From Closterium sp. NIES-65 (lineage: Eukaryota > Streptophyta > Zygnematophyceae > Desmidiales > Closteriaceae): a stretch of 64,000 bases of DNA. The translations under genes were made by a program, and so were the position numbers. This document shows positions 10,320 to 19,375 of the stretch, in pieces. Position 1 is the stretch's first letter. The number at the start of each line of letters is the position of its first letter. The stretch is taken from positions 2,604,001 through 2,668,000 of the forward strand of contig CANXME010002096.1 of NCBI GenBank assembly GCA_948144175.1, given 5' to 3'. Below the pieces are notes generated by a model that did no database searches, was not told where the DNA came from, and saw only the letters and a program-made list of their open reading frames with translations.

Positions 10320-11090
10320 CCTAAGCCAACGTGGTACCTGAGAGAGCGGAATCACCAGCACCTGGGGCAGCAGACGCACTAGCACCTAGAGCAGCAGCCT
10401 CATCAGCACCTAGAGCAGCAGCCTCAATGCCCGGGTCAGGTGGAACACACAGGTAACAGTCACCCTCATCACTAGTAGGCAATGCATACATGGCAGTGAG
10501 GATAGCATCATAGTCAAAAGTATAGGTATCTACCCGCAGCCTAAGCAGCTCCACCCAGTCGGGGAGCTCAGCCGCGTCGCCAAACCCCGTACGCCAGGCG
10601 TCGCTCAGACGGGCGAAGCAGCGGGACTGTGTGTGACCAAACGTCCCGCAAGGCTGACCAGTCTGAGCACCTGTGCGAATGACGTACGGACAACGAGCAG
10701 TACCCCGTGACCCGCCACGCTGAGCGTACCACTCACGAAGCTGCTGGGGCGAAAGGACCGCGCACGGACAACGCTGCAGCTGCACCTGGCCACTACAAGC
10801 AGCTGCCGAACTACTTACTCCAGGACGACTCCCACTACGGCCACCCTGACAACCCCAAGTAGCGTACCACTCACGAAGCTTCTGGGGCGTAATGGACTCA
10901 CACGGATGTCGCTGGAGCTGCATCTGGCCACTGCCAAGAGCAGCAGGAGCAGTGGTAGCCGCAGTAGCAGCAGCAGTAGCAATAGCAGTAGTCGCAGCGC
11001 GGCCACCCCTATAACCCCAACAAGCGTACCACTTACGAAGCTGTTGGGGGGTGAGGGACTCACGCGGATGGCGCTGGAGCTGCATCTGGC
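10320..11090 (-). other. LREWY-module and zinc-finger region of element A
   Basis: Three successive modules share the pattern QLQR-x-P-(6-7)-QQLREWYA; a finger C-x13-C-x4-H-x4-C follows (CPYVIRTG..PCGTFGHTQSRC), then a segment with FDYDAILTAMYALP and VPPDPG. This occupies the Gag nucleocapsid position. Confidence 0.7.
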
Positions 11091-11244
11091 CACGCCAAGA
11101 GCAGCAGTAGCAGTAGAAAGAGCAGTAGCAGCAAGAGCAGCAGTAACAGTAGTACGGGCAGGGCAGTGCTCACCACTGGCGAGAAGGGCAGGCGTACGAC
11201 GACGGCAACGGCGAGGCCGCTACCACTGTAGGGCGAGGGCTTCG

Positions 11245-12090
11245 TGGCAGCTGCAGGGGCGGCTGCTCCAGAGGCGGCAGTTGTAGGGGCGGCTGCTCCA
11301 GGGGCGGCTGCTGCAGGGGCGGCTGCTGCAGGGGCGGCTGCTGCAGGGGCGGCTGCTGCAGGGGCGGCTGCTCCAGGGGCGGCTCCTCCAGGGGCGGCTG
11401 CTGCAGGGGCGGCTGCTCCGAGGGTGGGTGCTGTAGGGGTGGCTGCTCTAGGGGCGGCGGCTGCAGTGGCGGCTGCTCTCGGGGCGGCTACTGCAGAGGC
11501 GGCTGCTCCAGGGGCGGCTGCTGCAGGGGTGGCTGCTCCAGGGGCGGCTGCTGCAGGGGCAGCTCCTCCAGGGGCGGCTGCTGCAGGGGCGGATGCTCCA
11601 GGGGCAGCTACTGCAGGGGTGGCTGCTCTAGGGGCGGCTGCTGCAGTGGCGGCTGCTCCTGGGGCGGCTACTTCAGGGGCGGCTGCTCCAGGGGTGGCTG
11701 CTGCAGGGGAGGCTGCTCCAGGGGCGTCTGCTGCAATGGCAGCTGCTCTAGGGGCGGCTGCTGCAGGGGCGGCTGCTCTAGGGGCGGCTGCTGCTGTGGC
11801 GGCTGTTCCAGGGGCGGCTGCTGCAGTGGCAGCTGCTCCAGGGGCGGCTGCTGCAGTGGCGGCTGCTCCAGGGGCGGCTGCTACAGGGGCGGTTGCTCCA
11901 GGGGCGGCTGCTGCAGGGGTGGCTGCTCCAGGGGCAGCTGCTGCAGTGGTGGCTGCTCCAGGGGCGGCTGCTTCAGGGGCGGCTGCTCCAGGGGCGGCTG
12001 CGTCAGGGGCGGCTGCTCCAGGGGCGGCTGCTGCAGTGGCGGCTGCTCCAGGGGCGGCTGCTGCTGTGGCGGCTGCTCCAGGGCGCGGGT
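11245..12090 (-). repeat. Ala/Pro-coding 15-18 bp minisatellite in element A leader
   Basis: About 50 copies of GGGGCGGCTGCTGCA/CCA variants. All three frames on one strand stay open for long stretches because the unit length is a multiple of three and stop-free, so ORF length is not evidence of a protein here. Confidence 0.85.
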
Positions 12091-12319
12091 TAGGGCAGGG
12101 CGCCGCGGCGGGCAGGGGTGACGCCACGCGGGTCCCGCAGGGGCGTCGCGACGCACACGAGCCGCGCCTCGCGGGTCCCGCAGGGGCGTCGCGACGAGGC
12201 AGGGGCGACGCGGCGGGGCCGCGACTAGCGACGGGGCGGGGCCGCGTCTGGCGACGGGGCGAGGCCGCGACTGGCGACGAGGCGGGGCCGCGACTGGCGA
12301 CAGGGCGGGGCCGCTACGG

Positions 12320-12620
12320 GCAGCGGGGCGGGGTCGTGAAGGGGCCGCGAGGGGGCCGCAAAGGGGCCATGAAGGGGCCGCAAAGGGGCCGCAAAGGGGC
12401 CGCGAGGGGGCCGTGAAGGTGCCGCGAAGGGGCTGTGAAGGGGCCGCGAAGGGGCCGTGAAGGGGCCACGAAGGGGCCGCGAAGGTGCCGTGAAGGGGCC
12501 GTGAAGGGGCTGCGAAGGGGCCGTGAGGGGGCCGCGAAGGGGCCACGAGGGGCCTGAAGGGGCCGCGAAGGGCCGTGAGAGGGGCCATGAGAGGCTGTGA
12601 GAGGGGCCGCTATGGGGCCG
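12320..12620 (-). repeat. Second GC-rich minisatellite in element A leader
   Basis: Tandem variants of GGGGCCGCGAA / GGGGCCGTGAA, 11-15 bp units, between the PBS and the Ala-coding array. Confidence 0.8.
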
Positions 12621-12781
12621 TAGGGGAGCGCGACGGGCCACCAAGGGCAGGGGACGCGACGGGAGGGTAGGCACACGGGGCGCGACTCGGGCAGGGGCGA
12701 AGCGCGCTCCGGGCAGGAAAAAAAAATCGATATTCGGTAGGCCCTAGGAAACGTTCCCACTAGGGAACCTGCTCTATACCA

Positions 12782-12907
12782 TGTGAAAGAACGAGGGATG
12801 GATGAACTAGCAAGCAGGTGGGTACAAGTAGGAAAACCTAAAAGTGTTGTACCCCATATTGTCTACCCCACTACAACCTACACAGACTATAGCATATGAG
12901 TTTGACA
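12782..12907 (-). repeat. 5' LTR of element A
   Basis: 126 bp, two differences from the 3' LTR; followed on the minus strand by the PBS TGGTATAGAGC. Confidence 0.9.
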
Positions 12908-12971
12908 GATGGCGGCGCCACAGCAATTGCCACAGGGGTCTGCTAGGGCGGTCGCAGTCTTGGTATATGGG
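12908..12971 (-). other. GT61 copy 2, exon 6, upstream part
   Basis: Encodes PIYQDCDRPSRPLWQLLWRRHL after acceptor ccccag. It matches 100-165 of copy 1 and is continuous with 6098-5862 across the inserted element. Confidence 0.75.
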
Positions 12972-13354
12972 CTGGGGGATGGGGGAGGGGGAGTGGGGGA
13001 GGGAGTAGGGGGGAGGTGGGGGGAAGGGAAGGGTAAGAGGGGGACTATGGTGGTCGGACAATGTCTGATGGCATGGTGAGCGAGAGCACGGAATGGCATG
13101 GCATGGTATGAGATGGCATGGCATGGCATGATATTGGATGGCAGGGCATGGCTTGCAACGGCGCAAGCATGCGAGGATACTGTCTACATGGGACACCACG
13201 TGTGCATGCCATGCGTGCATGCTTTATGTGGGAAACCACATCTGCATGCCATGCATGACATGCCATGCGTGACTGGCCTAACAAGTATACCACATTTGCA
13301 TACCATACCATGCCATGCATGCCACGCCATGCTATGCAATAGTGCATAGCCCAC
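12972..13354 (-). other. GT61 copy 2, intron 5; GGCATGGCAT repeats
   Basis: Pyrimidine-rich on the minus strand near the acceptor (12985-13050), then irregular tandem ATGGCATGGC and CATGCCATGC repeats to 13340. Donor gag|GTGGG at 13354. No other feature seen. Confidence 0.6.
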
Positions 13355-13465
13355 CTCGTACACCACATCAGCGTGAAAGATATCGTTGCCGAATGTGGGC
13401 AACAGGCGAATCTGATCTGTTGGGATGCCAATGAGGGGAGCACCCACCTGCTTGTATGAAAGCAC
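13355..13465 (-). other. GT61 copy 2, exon 5
   Basis: A 111-bp, phase-0 exon encoding VLSYKQVGAPLIGIPTDQIR then LLPTFGNDIFHADVVYE, between acceptor ctgcag and donor GTGGGC. The GNDIFHADVVYE-P junction fits the segment before the conserved VP/IP turn in GT61 proteins. Confidence 0.65.
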
Positions 13466-14222
13466 CTGCAGGGAGGGGCATGAGCATGGCAAGCCAATGA
13501 GGTACAACCTAGCTGCTCAACCCGTAGGGAGGACGGGCATGGACAGGGGTGGTAAAAAAATATATCAGGTCTATTTCATTTTACTAGCTAAAAAACAATG
13601 TGGCATGAGAGGCACGGGTATGACGGCGATGACGCGGATTTAAAAGGCGCCTGCATGCGAATCTGATCTACCTGGATGCCAATGAGGCGCCTCATTGGCA
13701 TTGCCTAGGGCTGCCTAGGCGCCTGGGGTGAAACCTGACCCCACCTAGGCAGCCCTAGCAAGATTGGGCAGGCGTTGCAGCAGCGTGGACATTCAAAGAA
13801 TGATCAGAAACACGGGTGCTTGGATAATTCTTCGAGATCTCTCTAAACGGTAGGATATCCGGCAGCCGGCTGGATGCCGGTCGTCATCCTTCCAAGCCTT
13901 CGAGCGTGCTTTGAGCACCTCGTCTCTTTTAAGAAGCAGAAGAGAAGCCCGTCCATCTTTCTCCGGCGCCTCGCATCCGGGGCACGGGTGAAACCCGAGT
14001 CTTTTTTGCGAGCAGGACACAAGCACGCGCTTTCCCCACCTAGGAGGCCGACGCAGCGCGAGCGCTGCACCTGCCGACCCGGGGTTTGGACTGCGATTGG
14101 CCCGCAGCCCAAGAAGGGCTGCGATTGACCCGCAGCCCAAGAAGGGCTGCGATTGACCCCGCAGCCCAAGAAGGCATGCAGGTGGCGCTGCTTGACCCGA
14201 CCCGGCTCGACTCAAAACCCAC
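13466..14222 (-). other. GT61 copy 2, intron 4; partial exon-5 duplicate and 26-bp repeats
   Basis: At 13650-13690 a degraded copy of part of exon 5 (GCGAATCTGATCT..GGATGCCAATGAGG) lies next to a GCCTAGGC-rich inverted segment (13675-13760). At 14085-14178 a 26-bp unit (GCAGCCCAAGAAGGGCTGCG) occurs three times. No further exon is supported. Confidence 0.5.
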
Positions 14223-14240
14223 CTGTCCACGCCTCAAGAG
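14223..14240 (-). other. GT61 copy 2, exon 4, end after the LTR insertion
   Basis: Short exon end encoding LLRRGQ up to the CAG|GTGGGT donor. AAGAG at 14236-14240 is the target duplication shared with 16863-16867. Confidence 0.6.
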
Positions 14241-14382
14241 TGTCAGAATGATGTAATTGTCTAGCCTGTAGTGGGGTACTCTATAGCGAGTACAACCCAA
14301 TTAGGGTTTCCTATATGTATCTCAACTGCTGCTAGTGCAAACCTCTCTTTCTGCTTCTAAACTTTTCTTCTTACTTGTGACA
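14241..14382 (+). repeat. 5' LTR of element B
   Basis: TGTCAGAATG..TTGTGACA, 142 bp, followed by TGCTATCAGAGC. Confidence 0.9.
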
Positions 14383-14808
14383 TGCTATCAGAGCCTGTCC
14401 TTCCTTGGCCTGTGGGCCCACCAACCTGCTTCTGCTACTACTCGATCTGTCGCACGCCCCGTGGCGATCTGTCGCACGCCCCGGCCCCGCTCGACCTGCG
14501 CGCCCACCGCGTCGACCCTTGCATCGCCTCAGGGGACCCGCGCGCCACCCCCGTCGACCCTCGCGTCGCCCCCGGGGACCCGCGCGCCACCCCTGGAGCC
14601 GTACGCGACCCCCCCCGCTGCCTCGTCACGGCGCCCTGGGGAGCCGCGCGCCACCCCTGGAGCCGTGCGTGACCCCCCTTGCTGCCCCGTGGTGGCGCCC
14701 TTGGGGCCGCGCGCCGTCCCCCTCGCCGTCCCCCGCGCTCTTGCCCCGTGCCACCGGTTTTAGGGTTTGGGGGTGGGGAGTGTGGGGGTGGCGGTTGTGG
14801 GGGTGCCG

Positions 14809-14938
14809 TGTCAGAATATTATTATCTAGTCTGTAGTGGGGTGCTCTATAGCGAGTACAACCCTGTTAGGGTTTGCTATATGTATCCCAAATACTGCTAG
14901 TGAAACTCCTCCTTTCTTCATTCCTCGTTCTTTTCACA
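14809..14938 (+). repeat. 5' LTR of element C
   Basis: 130 bp, TGTCAGAATA..TTTTCACA. Confidence 0.9.
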
Positions 14939-16071
14939 TGCTATCATAGCAGGTCGACCCTCCTGGGTCGTTCCTGTGTATGGGCCCACCACCTCACTGC
15001 TTCCGCTGCCACTGCTACTCTGTCTGTTGCACGCCCCGTGGCGTGCGACGGATTTTTCTTCCCGCCGCGCGCTCGGAGCGTGCGGCGGTTTTCGGCCCGC
15101 CGTGCGCCCCGAGGCGCGTGGCGGTTTTCTGCCCGCCGTGCGCCCCGGGGCGTGCGGCGGTTCTCTGCCCGCCGTACGCCCCGAGGCGCGCGGCGGCTTT
15201 CTGCCCAGTCGGTCCGCGCGTTGCCTCCGGAGGGCGCTTCGACGGGCGACGGGGACCAGCCCGTCGTCCCCGGTCGCCCGTCCCGGCCAGCGCGGGCTGC
15301 GCTAGCCCCGAGCGCGGCCTGTACGGGCTGCGCCCGGCCCGCGCGCGGCCCGTACGGGCTGCGCCAGGCCCGCGCACGGCTCGGGCTGCCTGCGCGCGGT
15401 TTGTCTGGCTGTCCTAGGCCCGTGGACGGCCCGTTCTTCTCTGCCCCTGAGTTGCCCGCTGTCCCCCGTGCTTCTGACGGCACCCCACCCCTGCTGCTGC
15501 CCGTTCTCCTGAATTAGGGTTTGGGGGTGGGGGGTATGGGGTTGCAGTTTCTGTGCGCCGTCCCCTGCTCCTCCTCCTCCTCCGTCTCCCAGTGCTGCAG
15601 CTGCCGCTGAGGGGGGTGGATGTGCTGTGTTGGAGCCGTCGGAGTGGTACGAGGGGGTGACATGGGAGTGGAGTTAGGGGTGAAGCAGTTAGGGTGTGTG
15701 TCAAGGGTGTGGGTCAGTTGGAGGAGGTTGTGTGGAGGTAGCTGTCGTGTCGCCTACAGCGCCTGTAGTCCGTCGCCCTTGCTTCGGTAGCCAGTGAGCC
15801 TGTTGCACCAGACGCCGGTGGGTCCGTTGCTCCTGCCGCTCGTCTTAGCCGCGGAGCCAGTCACTCCAGTAGTCCGTCGCCCTTGCTTCGGTAGCCATTG
15901 AGTCAGCCACTCCTGTGCCCGTGCCTTTGCAGCTTCAGTCGTTGCCTCCCATCTCTCCTTCCAGAGTTCCTCCTCCTCCTTACTTGCCCGCTGTTATTAC
16001 CTCTAGCTTTGCTTCTTATTGTGAACTCCTGCTCATTGTGCTGATTACACCCCACTTTGGCTATGGGGGTG

Positions 16072-16201
16072 TGTCAGAATGTTATTATCTAGCCTGTAGT
16101 GGGGTGCTTTATAGCGAGTACAACCTTGTTAGGGTTTGCTATATGTATCCCAACTACTGCTAGTGAAACTCCTCCTTTCTTCATTCCTCGTTCTTTTCAC
16201 A
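16072..16201 (+). repeat. 3' LTR of element C
   Basis: 130 bp; preceded by TATGGGGGTG. Confidence 0.9.
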
Positions 16202-16720
16202 TGCCGGTTGTGTGCGCCGTCCCCTACTCCTCCTCCTCCTCCGTCTCCCGCTGCTGAAGCTGCCGCTCAGGGGGGTGGGTGTGTGGGAGCCGAAGGAGTG
16301 GTGCTAGGGGGGTGACGTGGGAGTGGAGCTAGGGGTGCAGCAGGGGGTGTGTGCTAGGGGCGTGGGGCAGTTGGCGGAGGTTGAGCGGAGGTCGCAGTCG
16401 TGTCGCCAGCAGCACCAGTAGTCCGGAGGCTACAATCTCCGGTAGTCGCCAGTCGCTTGTGGGTCAGTTGCTCTAGTCAGGAGGCTACAATCTCCGCGGA
16501 GCCAGTTACTCATGTAGTCCGGGCCATTGCTTCGGTAGCCACTGAGCCAGCAACTCCTGTGTATCTGCAGCTTCCGCTGTCGCCTTCCATCTCCTCTCCT
16601 CTCACAGTCCCTCCTCCTCCTCACATGCCCCCTGTGACTACCTCTAGCTTTACTTGGGCTTGTGAACTATTTTATGACTGCTTGTTGTGTTGATTACACC
16701 CCACTTTGGCTATGGGGGTG

Positions 16721-16862
16721 TGTCAGAATCATGTAATTGTCTAGCCTGCAGTGGGGTACTCTATAGCGAGTACAACCCAATTAGGGTTTCCTATATGTAT
16801 CTCAACAACTGCTAGTGCAAACCTCTCTTTCTGCTTCTAAACTTTTCTTCGTACTTGTGACA
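16721..16862 (+). repeat. 3' LTR of element B
   Basis: 142 bp; preceded by TATGGGGGTG; about 96% like the 5' LTR. Confidence 0.9.
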
Positions 16863-17020
16863 AAGAGCACAGGCACGTGTCGCAGAGTGGAGGCCATGAG
16901 AGGCGCAGAGACGAGGAAGAGAGGAACGAGCTCCACGAGAAAGTGGTAGAAGTTGGTCCTGGGTTGGTGCGCCTAGTTGAACACGGTTGGCACATGGTGC
17001 ACCATGTGATTCGCCTCATA
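16863..17020 (-). other. GT61 copy 2, exon 4b
   Basis: Encodes YEANHMVHHVPTVFN, an in-frame TAG (16973-16975), then AHQPRTNFYHFLVELVPLFL and ASTLRHVPVL. NFYHFLVELVPLFL is a strong GT61 motif (aromatic-H-aromatic followed by a Leu/Pro helix). The exon is cut at its end by element B. The partial duplicate upstream has TGG at the stop position. Confidence 0.65.
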
Positions 17021-17084
17021 CTTAACCTGGTGTGGCAATAGGGAACGGAAGGGAGTGCAGTGAGCGCTAGGCTTTACACAACAC
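17021..17084 (-). other. GT61 copy 2, spacer between exon 4 duplicates
   Basis: Short intronic spacer with a pyrimidine-rich acceptor side (minus strand ..ccaggttaag). Confidence 0.4.
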
Positions 17085-17168
17085 AGGTATGTGGTCGAGG
17101 TTGTTTCCGGGTTGGTGCGCCCAGTTGAACACGGCTGGGACCTCGTGCAGAATGTGATTCAACTCACA
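17085..17168 (-). pseudogene. GT61 copy 2, exon 4a (truncated duplicate of exon 4b)
   Basis: Encodes CELNHILHEVPAVFNWAHQP then GNNLDHIPVL, aligned with the start of exon 4b but missing the FYHFLVELVPLFL segment. Tandem exon duplication within the gene; which copy was once used cannot be told. Confidence 0.55.
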
Positions 17169-17336
17169 CTTAGACAGGTGAAAGGGAAGGGAAGGGAGCG
17201 CATAACACGCGCAATCTGCATGAGCACACTCTATCTCATCACAACAGCACCCATCGCACATGCACAACCCTTCCTCCATGAAATCCCTCCCTCTCAGCAC
17301 GCAACCCTCTCTCCTCCACATCATGCCTTCTCACAT

Positions 17337-17372
17337 CACATCCCTCCCTCCCTCCCTCCCTCCCTCCCTCCA
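17337..17372. repeat. (TCCC)n tract in GT61 intron 3
   Basis: CCTC/CCCT tetranucleotide run just downstream, on the gene's strand, of the exon 3 donor at 17389. The rest of the intron (17169-17389) shows nothing. Confidence 0.8.
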
Positions 17373-17389
17373 CACACAGCAGCTCTCAC

Positions 17390-18083
17390 CGTTCTAGGGA
17401 AGCGCCCACACTCGTTCCTCACGAACACGTGCGTGCGGTTGAGAATGGACCCGTTGTGCGTCATAAACACATCCTCCAGCCGCATCACCTGCAGCGCGCT
17501 CGCCACACGCGAGTTGAAATCTCTTCGGCTCGAGCACGTCTCGTCAAACGGGGCCAACCCCGCTCCCTTCCTCCACTTCTCCAACGCGATGCTATCATTT
17601 TTATAAGGGCAATTCATAGGAGGGGCGATTTCAGTCTCGGGTTCGTCCACGAGGTGGGGGTTCCAGCAGGCCTGCACGTTGGGGAAGCGGGCGGTGCATG
17701 AGCCAAAGGAGGGGCAGGGAGGGCCGTGGCACCCGAGCTTCTTCACCCAGTCTGACTCGCCTGGGACACTCTCTGCTGCAGCACTTTCCATTGAAGCACT
17801 GTCTGCTGCAGCACTTGTAACGTTTCCGATACCATTTCTTAGATAGCCACTTGAGCTGCTCTCTGCACTGCCATTGGAACTATCACTTGAACCGCCACCT
17901 GAGATGTCACGTGAGGTGACACAAGAGGCTTCACTCGGCTTGATTGGAGTGCCATTGAAGCTGGCGGGGGAAGGCTTGGCGTGGAGGTGTTTGAAGAAGC
18001 CCATGAAGACGTTGGAGAGGCGGGAGGCGTCGAGAGGGCAGCCCAATGGGCGAACGACAAGGTTGACTCGCTCCCGGTGATTC
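17390..18083 (-). other. GT61 copy 2, exon 3 (stem region and start of catalytic domain)
   Basis: 694 bp. Encodes NHRERVNLVVRPLGCPLDAS, a Ser/Gly-rich stem (about residues 160-210 of the model), CHGPPCPSFGSC and CWNPHLVDEPE, then WRKGAGLAPFDETCSSRRDF and RLEDVFMTHNGSILNRTHVF up to NECGRFPRT at the GTGAGA donor. Cys-rich start and 'L-x-DVF-x-T..G' pattern fit the beginning of GT61 domains. Frame is open throughout. Confidence 0.65.
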
Positions 18084-18169
18084 CTGACGTGGAATGGTAG
18101 GGACGAGAGGGGGGAAGGGTGGGGGGGAGTGGGTGGGGAGGGGTGAAGAACGGAAGGAAAGAGAGTGGG

Positions 18170-18262
18170 AGAGAGGGGTGTTGGGCAGGCGAGAAGCGTC
18201 CAGAGAGCACCTCAGGATGGCGAGCGGCACGCTTGACTCGCTCCGTATGATTGCTGGCGTGG
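18170..18262 (-). pseudogene. Partial duplicate of the start of GT61 exon 3
   Basis: Minus-strand ccAGCAATCATACGGAGCGAG parallels the exon 3 start at 18083 (tcAGGAATCACCGGGAGCGAG) and is followed by the similar L-D-A-S-R-L segment in a shifted frame. Another local tandem duplication in this gene. Confidence 0.5.
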
Positions 18263-18339
18263 TTGGGCGGGAGGGGGGACGAAGAATGGACAAAGAGAGC
18301 GATTGCTTCTAAGCCAACCAAAAAGAAAATTTGTCACGG

Positions 18340-18720
18340 GGGTGTGGGTGTGTGTGTCGGCGTGTGGTGTGTATCGGGTGTGAATGTGGGGTGTGTGTGT
18401 GTGGATGTGTGTGTGCGTATGTAGTGCTTGTGAGTCTGTGCGTGTGTAGTGCTTGTGAGTGTGTGTGTGTGTAGTGCTTCTTAGCGTGTGCGTGTGTAGT
18501 GCTTGTAAGTGTGTGCGTGTGTAGTGCTTGTGAGTGTGTGCGTGTGTAGTGCTTGTGAGTGTGTGCGTGTGTAGTGCTTGTGAGTGTGTGCGTGTGTAGT
18601 GCTTGTGAGTGTGTGCGTGGTTTTACCCTAAATTCCAAAACAAAAGGCCGCAACTTTACACCTTGGCGTGTATGCATGCGTGCGCGCGGGTGTGTGTGAG
18701 TGGGTGGGTGTGTGTAGGTA
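18340..18720 (-). repeat. GT-rich minisatellite in GT61 intron 2
   Basis: Units of about 24 bp (TGTGTAGTGCTTGTGAGTGTG) repeat roughly eight times at 18410-18620, flanked by irregular GT-rich sequence. The remaining intron (18263-18802) shows no gene. Confidence 0.85.
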
Positions 18721-18802
18721 TGTGGGTGTTCCTAGTGATAAAATGCTCCAGCAAGCAGCACTTAACTAACTGAAACCGCTCTTGCAAGCACCGTCAACTG
18801 AC

Positions 18803-18899
18803 CTTAAACGCGTTGGCAGGTAATAGTTGAGCTCGCCTTCAAACTCCCCCACCCGGCCCACCAGATGCCGGCTTGGAAAAACCTGGACGTTGATTGCTG
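18803..18899 (-). other. GT61 copy 2, exon 2
   Basis: 97 bp between acceptor tcccag and donor GTCAGT. Encodes AINVQVFPSRHLVGRVGEFE then GELNYYLPTRLR. Phase 1 in and phase 2 out agree with exons 1 and 3. Confidence 0.6.
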
Positions 18900-18919
18900 C
18901 TGGGAGTAATCATCACGGT

Positions 18920-19085
18920 TGATGGAAGGAAAAGGAAAGGGACGGAAGGGGAAGGAAGGAAGGGGAGGGAAGGGCAAGGAAGGGGAAGGAAGGGAGGGAG
19001 GGTAAGGAAGGGGAAGGAAGGGGAAGGAAGTCGAAGGAAGGGAAAGGAAGGGAAGGAGGGGAAGGAAAGGGAAGCGGAGGGAGAA
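18920..19085. repeat. (GGAAG)n purine-rich tract in GT61 intron 1
   Basis: GGAAGGGAAGGAAGG variants on the plus strand; pyrimidine-rich on the gene's strand. It fills most of the 241-bp intron. Confidence 0.85.
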
Positions 19086-19140
19086 AATCAACCATGGGTA
19101 CAACGGGAGGGAGCACAGCAGCTTTATTGGAAGTTTTCAC

Positions 19141-19375
19141 CATGGTTCAAGGTGGTTGCATTGAAAGAATCACCAAGAAAAAAATGCGGTGACTTCAAGT
19201 CGAGAATCGTCAAGAAGACTGAAGACGGAAGGGTGGAGTGTGTCGGCCTACCCTCGTCACCACCATTCACGGTGGATTTGACCGTGAATCTGAGAGGTGC
19301 AGCCTTGACGAAAACCATCAGGAAGACGGCAACGACCACTGGCAACAGCCGGTGACCAGCAAGGGCGTGTGCCAT
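19141..19375 (-). other. GT61 copy 2, exon 1 (signal anchor)
   Basis: Starts at ATG 19375 (the frame is open a little further but with no other ATG). The 78 residues begin MAHALAGHRLLPVVVAVFLM; residues 10-26 form a single hydrophobic segment after a His/Arg-containing N-tail, as in Golgi type II enzymes. Two N-x-T/S sites follow (NATT). Donor ATG|GTGAAA. Confidence 0.6.

Larger units (their letters stand above)
6104..12907 (-). mobile_element. Ty1/copia element A (inserted in GT61 exon 6)
   Basis: Complete-length fossil: 126-bp LTRs at 6104-6229 and 12782-12907 differ at 2 positions (young), and the 5-bp TSD is GATGG. On the minus strand the parts are: PBS TGGTATAGAGC at 12771-12781, GC-rich repeat leader 11245-12700, LREWY modules and zinc finger 10320-11090, protease (DSGA) 10150-10320, integrase 9340-10110, repeat-rich linker 8600-9340, reverse transcriptase 7100-8000, RNase H 6460-7090, 3' UTR 6230-6460. 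No capsid (UBN2-type) Gag is recognised. It looks broken, with roughly ten breaks. The same order PR-IN-RT-RH places it in Ty1/copia (Pseudoviridae). Confidence 0.9.
14809..16201 (+). mobile_element. Non-autonomous LTR element C nested in element B
   Basis: LTRs of 130 bp at 14809-14938 and 16072-16201 (about 5 differences), TSD TGCCG at 14804-14808 and 16202-16206. PBS-like TGCTATCATAGC follows the 5' LTR. The interior has a GC-rich array (15060-15210, units around GCCCGCCGTGCGCCCCG) and no gag or pol domain. Its LTRs and 3' end are clearly related to those of element B, so B and C are two subfamilies of one pol-less group. Fossil. Confidence 0.85.
14241..16862 (+). mobile_element. Non-autonomous LTR element B (pol-less), inserted in GT61 exon 4
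   Basis: LTRs of 142 bp at 14241-14382 and 16721-16862 (about 5 differences), TSD AAGAG. PBS TGCTATCAGAGC follows the 5' LTR; the polypurine end TATGGGGGTG precedes the 3' LTR. No gag or pol domain is recognised in about 0.9 kb of GC-rich interior, which is interrupted by element C. LTR and terminal motifs resemble the copia elements here, so it was probably mobilised in trans. Fossil. Confidence 0.85.
5261..19375 (-). pseudogene. GT61-family glycosyltransferase gene (copy 2), split by LTR elements
   Basis: Seven exons read on the minus strand with matching phases: 19375-19141, 18899-18803, 18083-17390, 17020-16863 continued at 14235-14223, 13465-13355, 12971-12908 continued at 6098-5862, and 5544-5261. 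They sum to 1893 nt, i.e. 630 codons plus stop. The product would be a type II Golgi protein: short N-tail, hydrophobic anchor, Ser-rich stem, then the GT61 domain with NFYHFLVELVPLFL and HGAALTNMIFMPEQ. Damage: an in-frame TAG at 16973-16975, acceptor TG instead of AG before exon 7 (5545-5546), LTR elements inserted in coding exons 4 and 6, and partial exon duplications. It is probably inactive. The consistent phases show the model is real; the enzyme's substrate is unknown. Confidence 0.7.

Noticed and set aside
11060-12416. Long Ala/Pro-rich open frames on both strands
   Set aside because: Tandem GC-rich repeats with unit length divisible by three keep several frames open; no domain and no conservation, so not called as genes.
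12908-13340. CRISPR-like or satellite array of CATGCCATGC units
   Set aside because: Irregular degenerate repeats without spacers, inside an intron of a eukaryotic gene.
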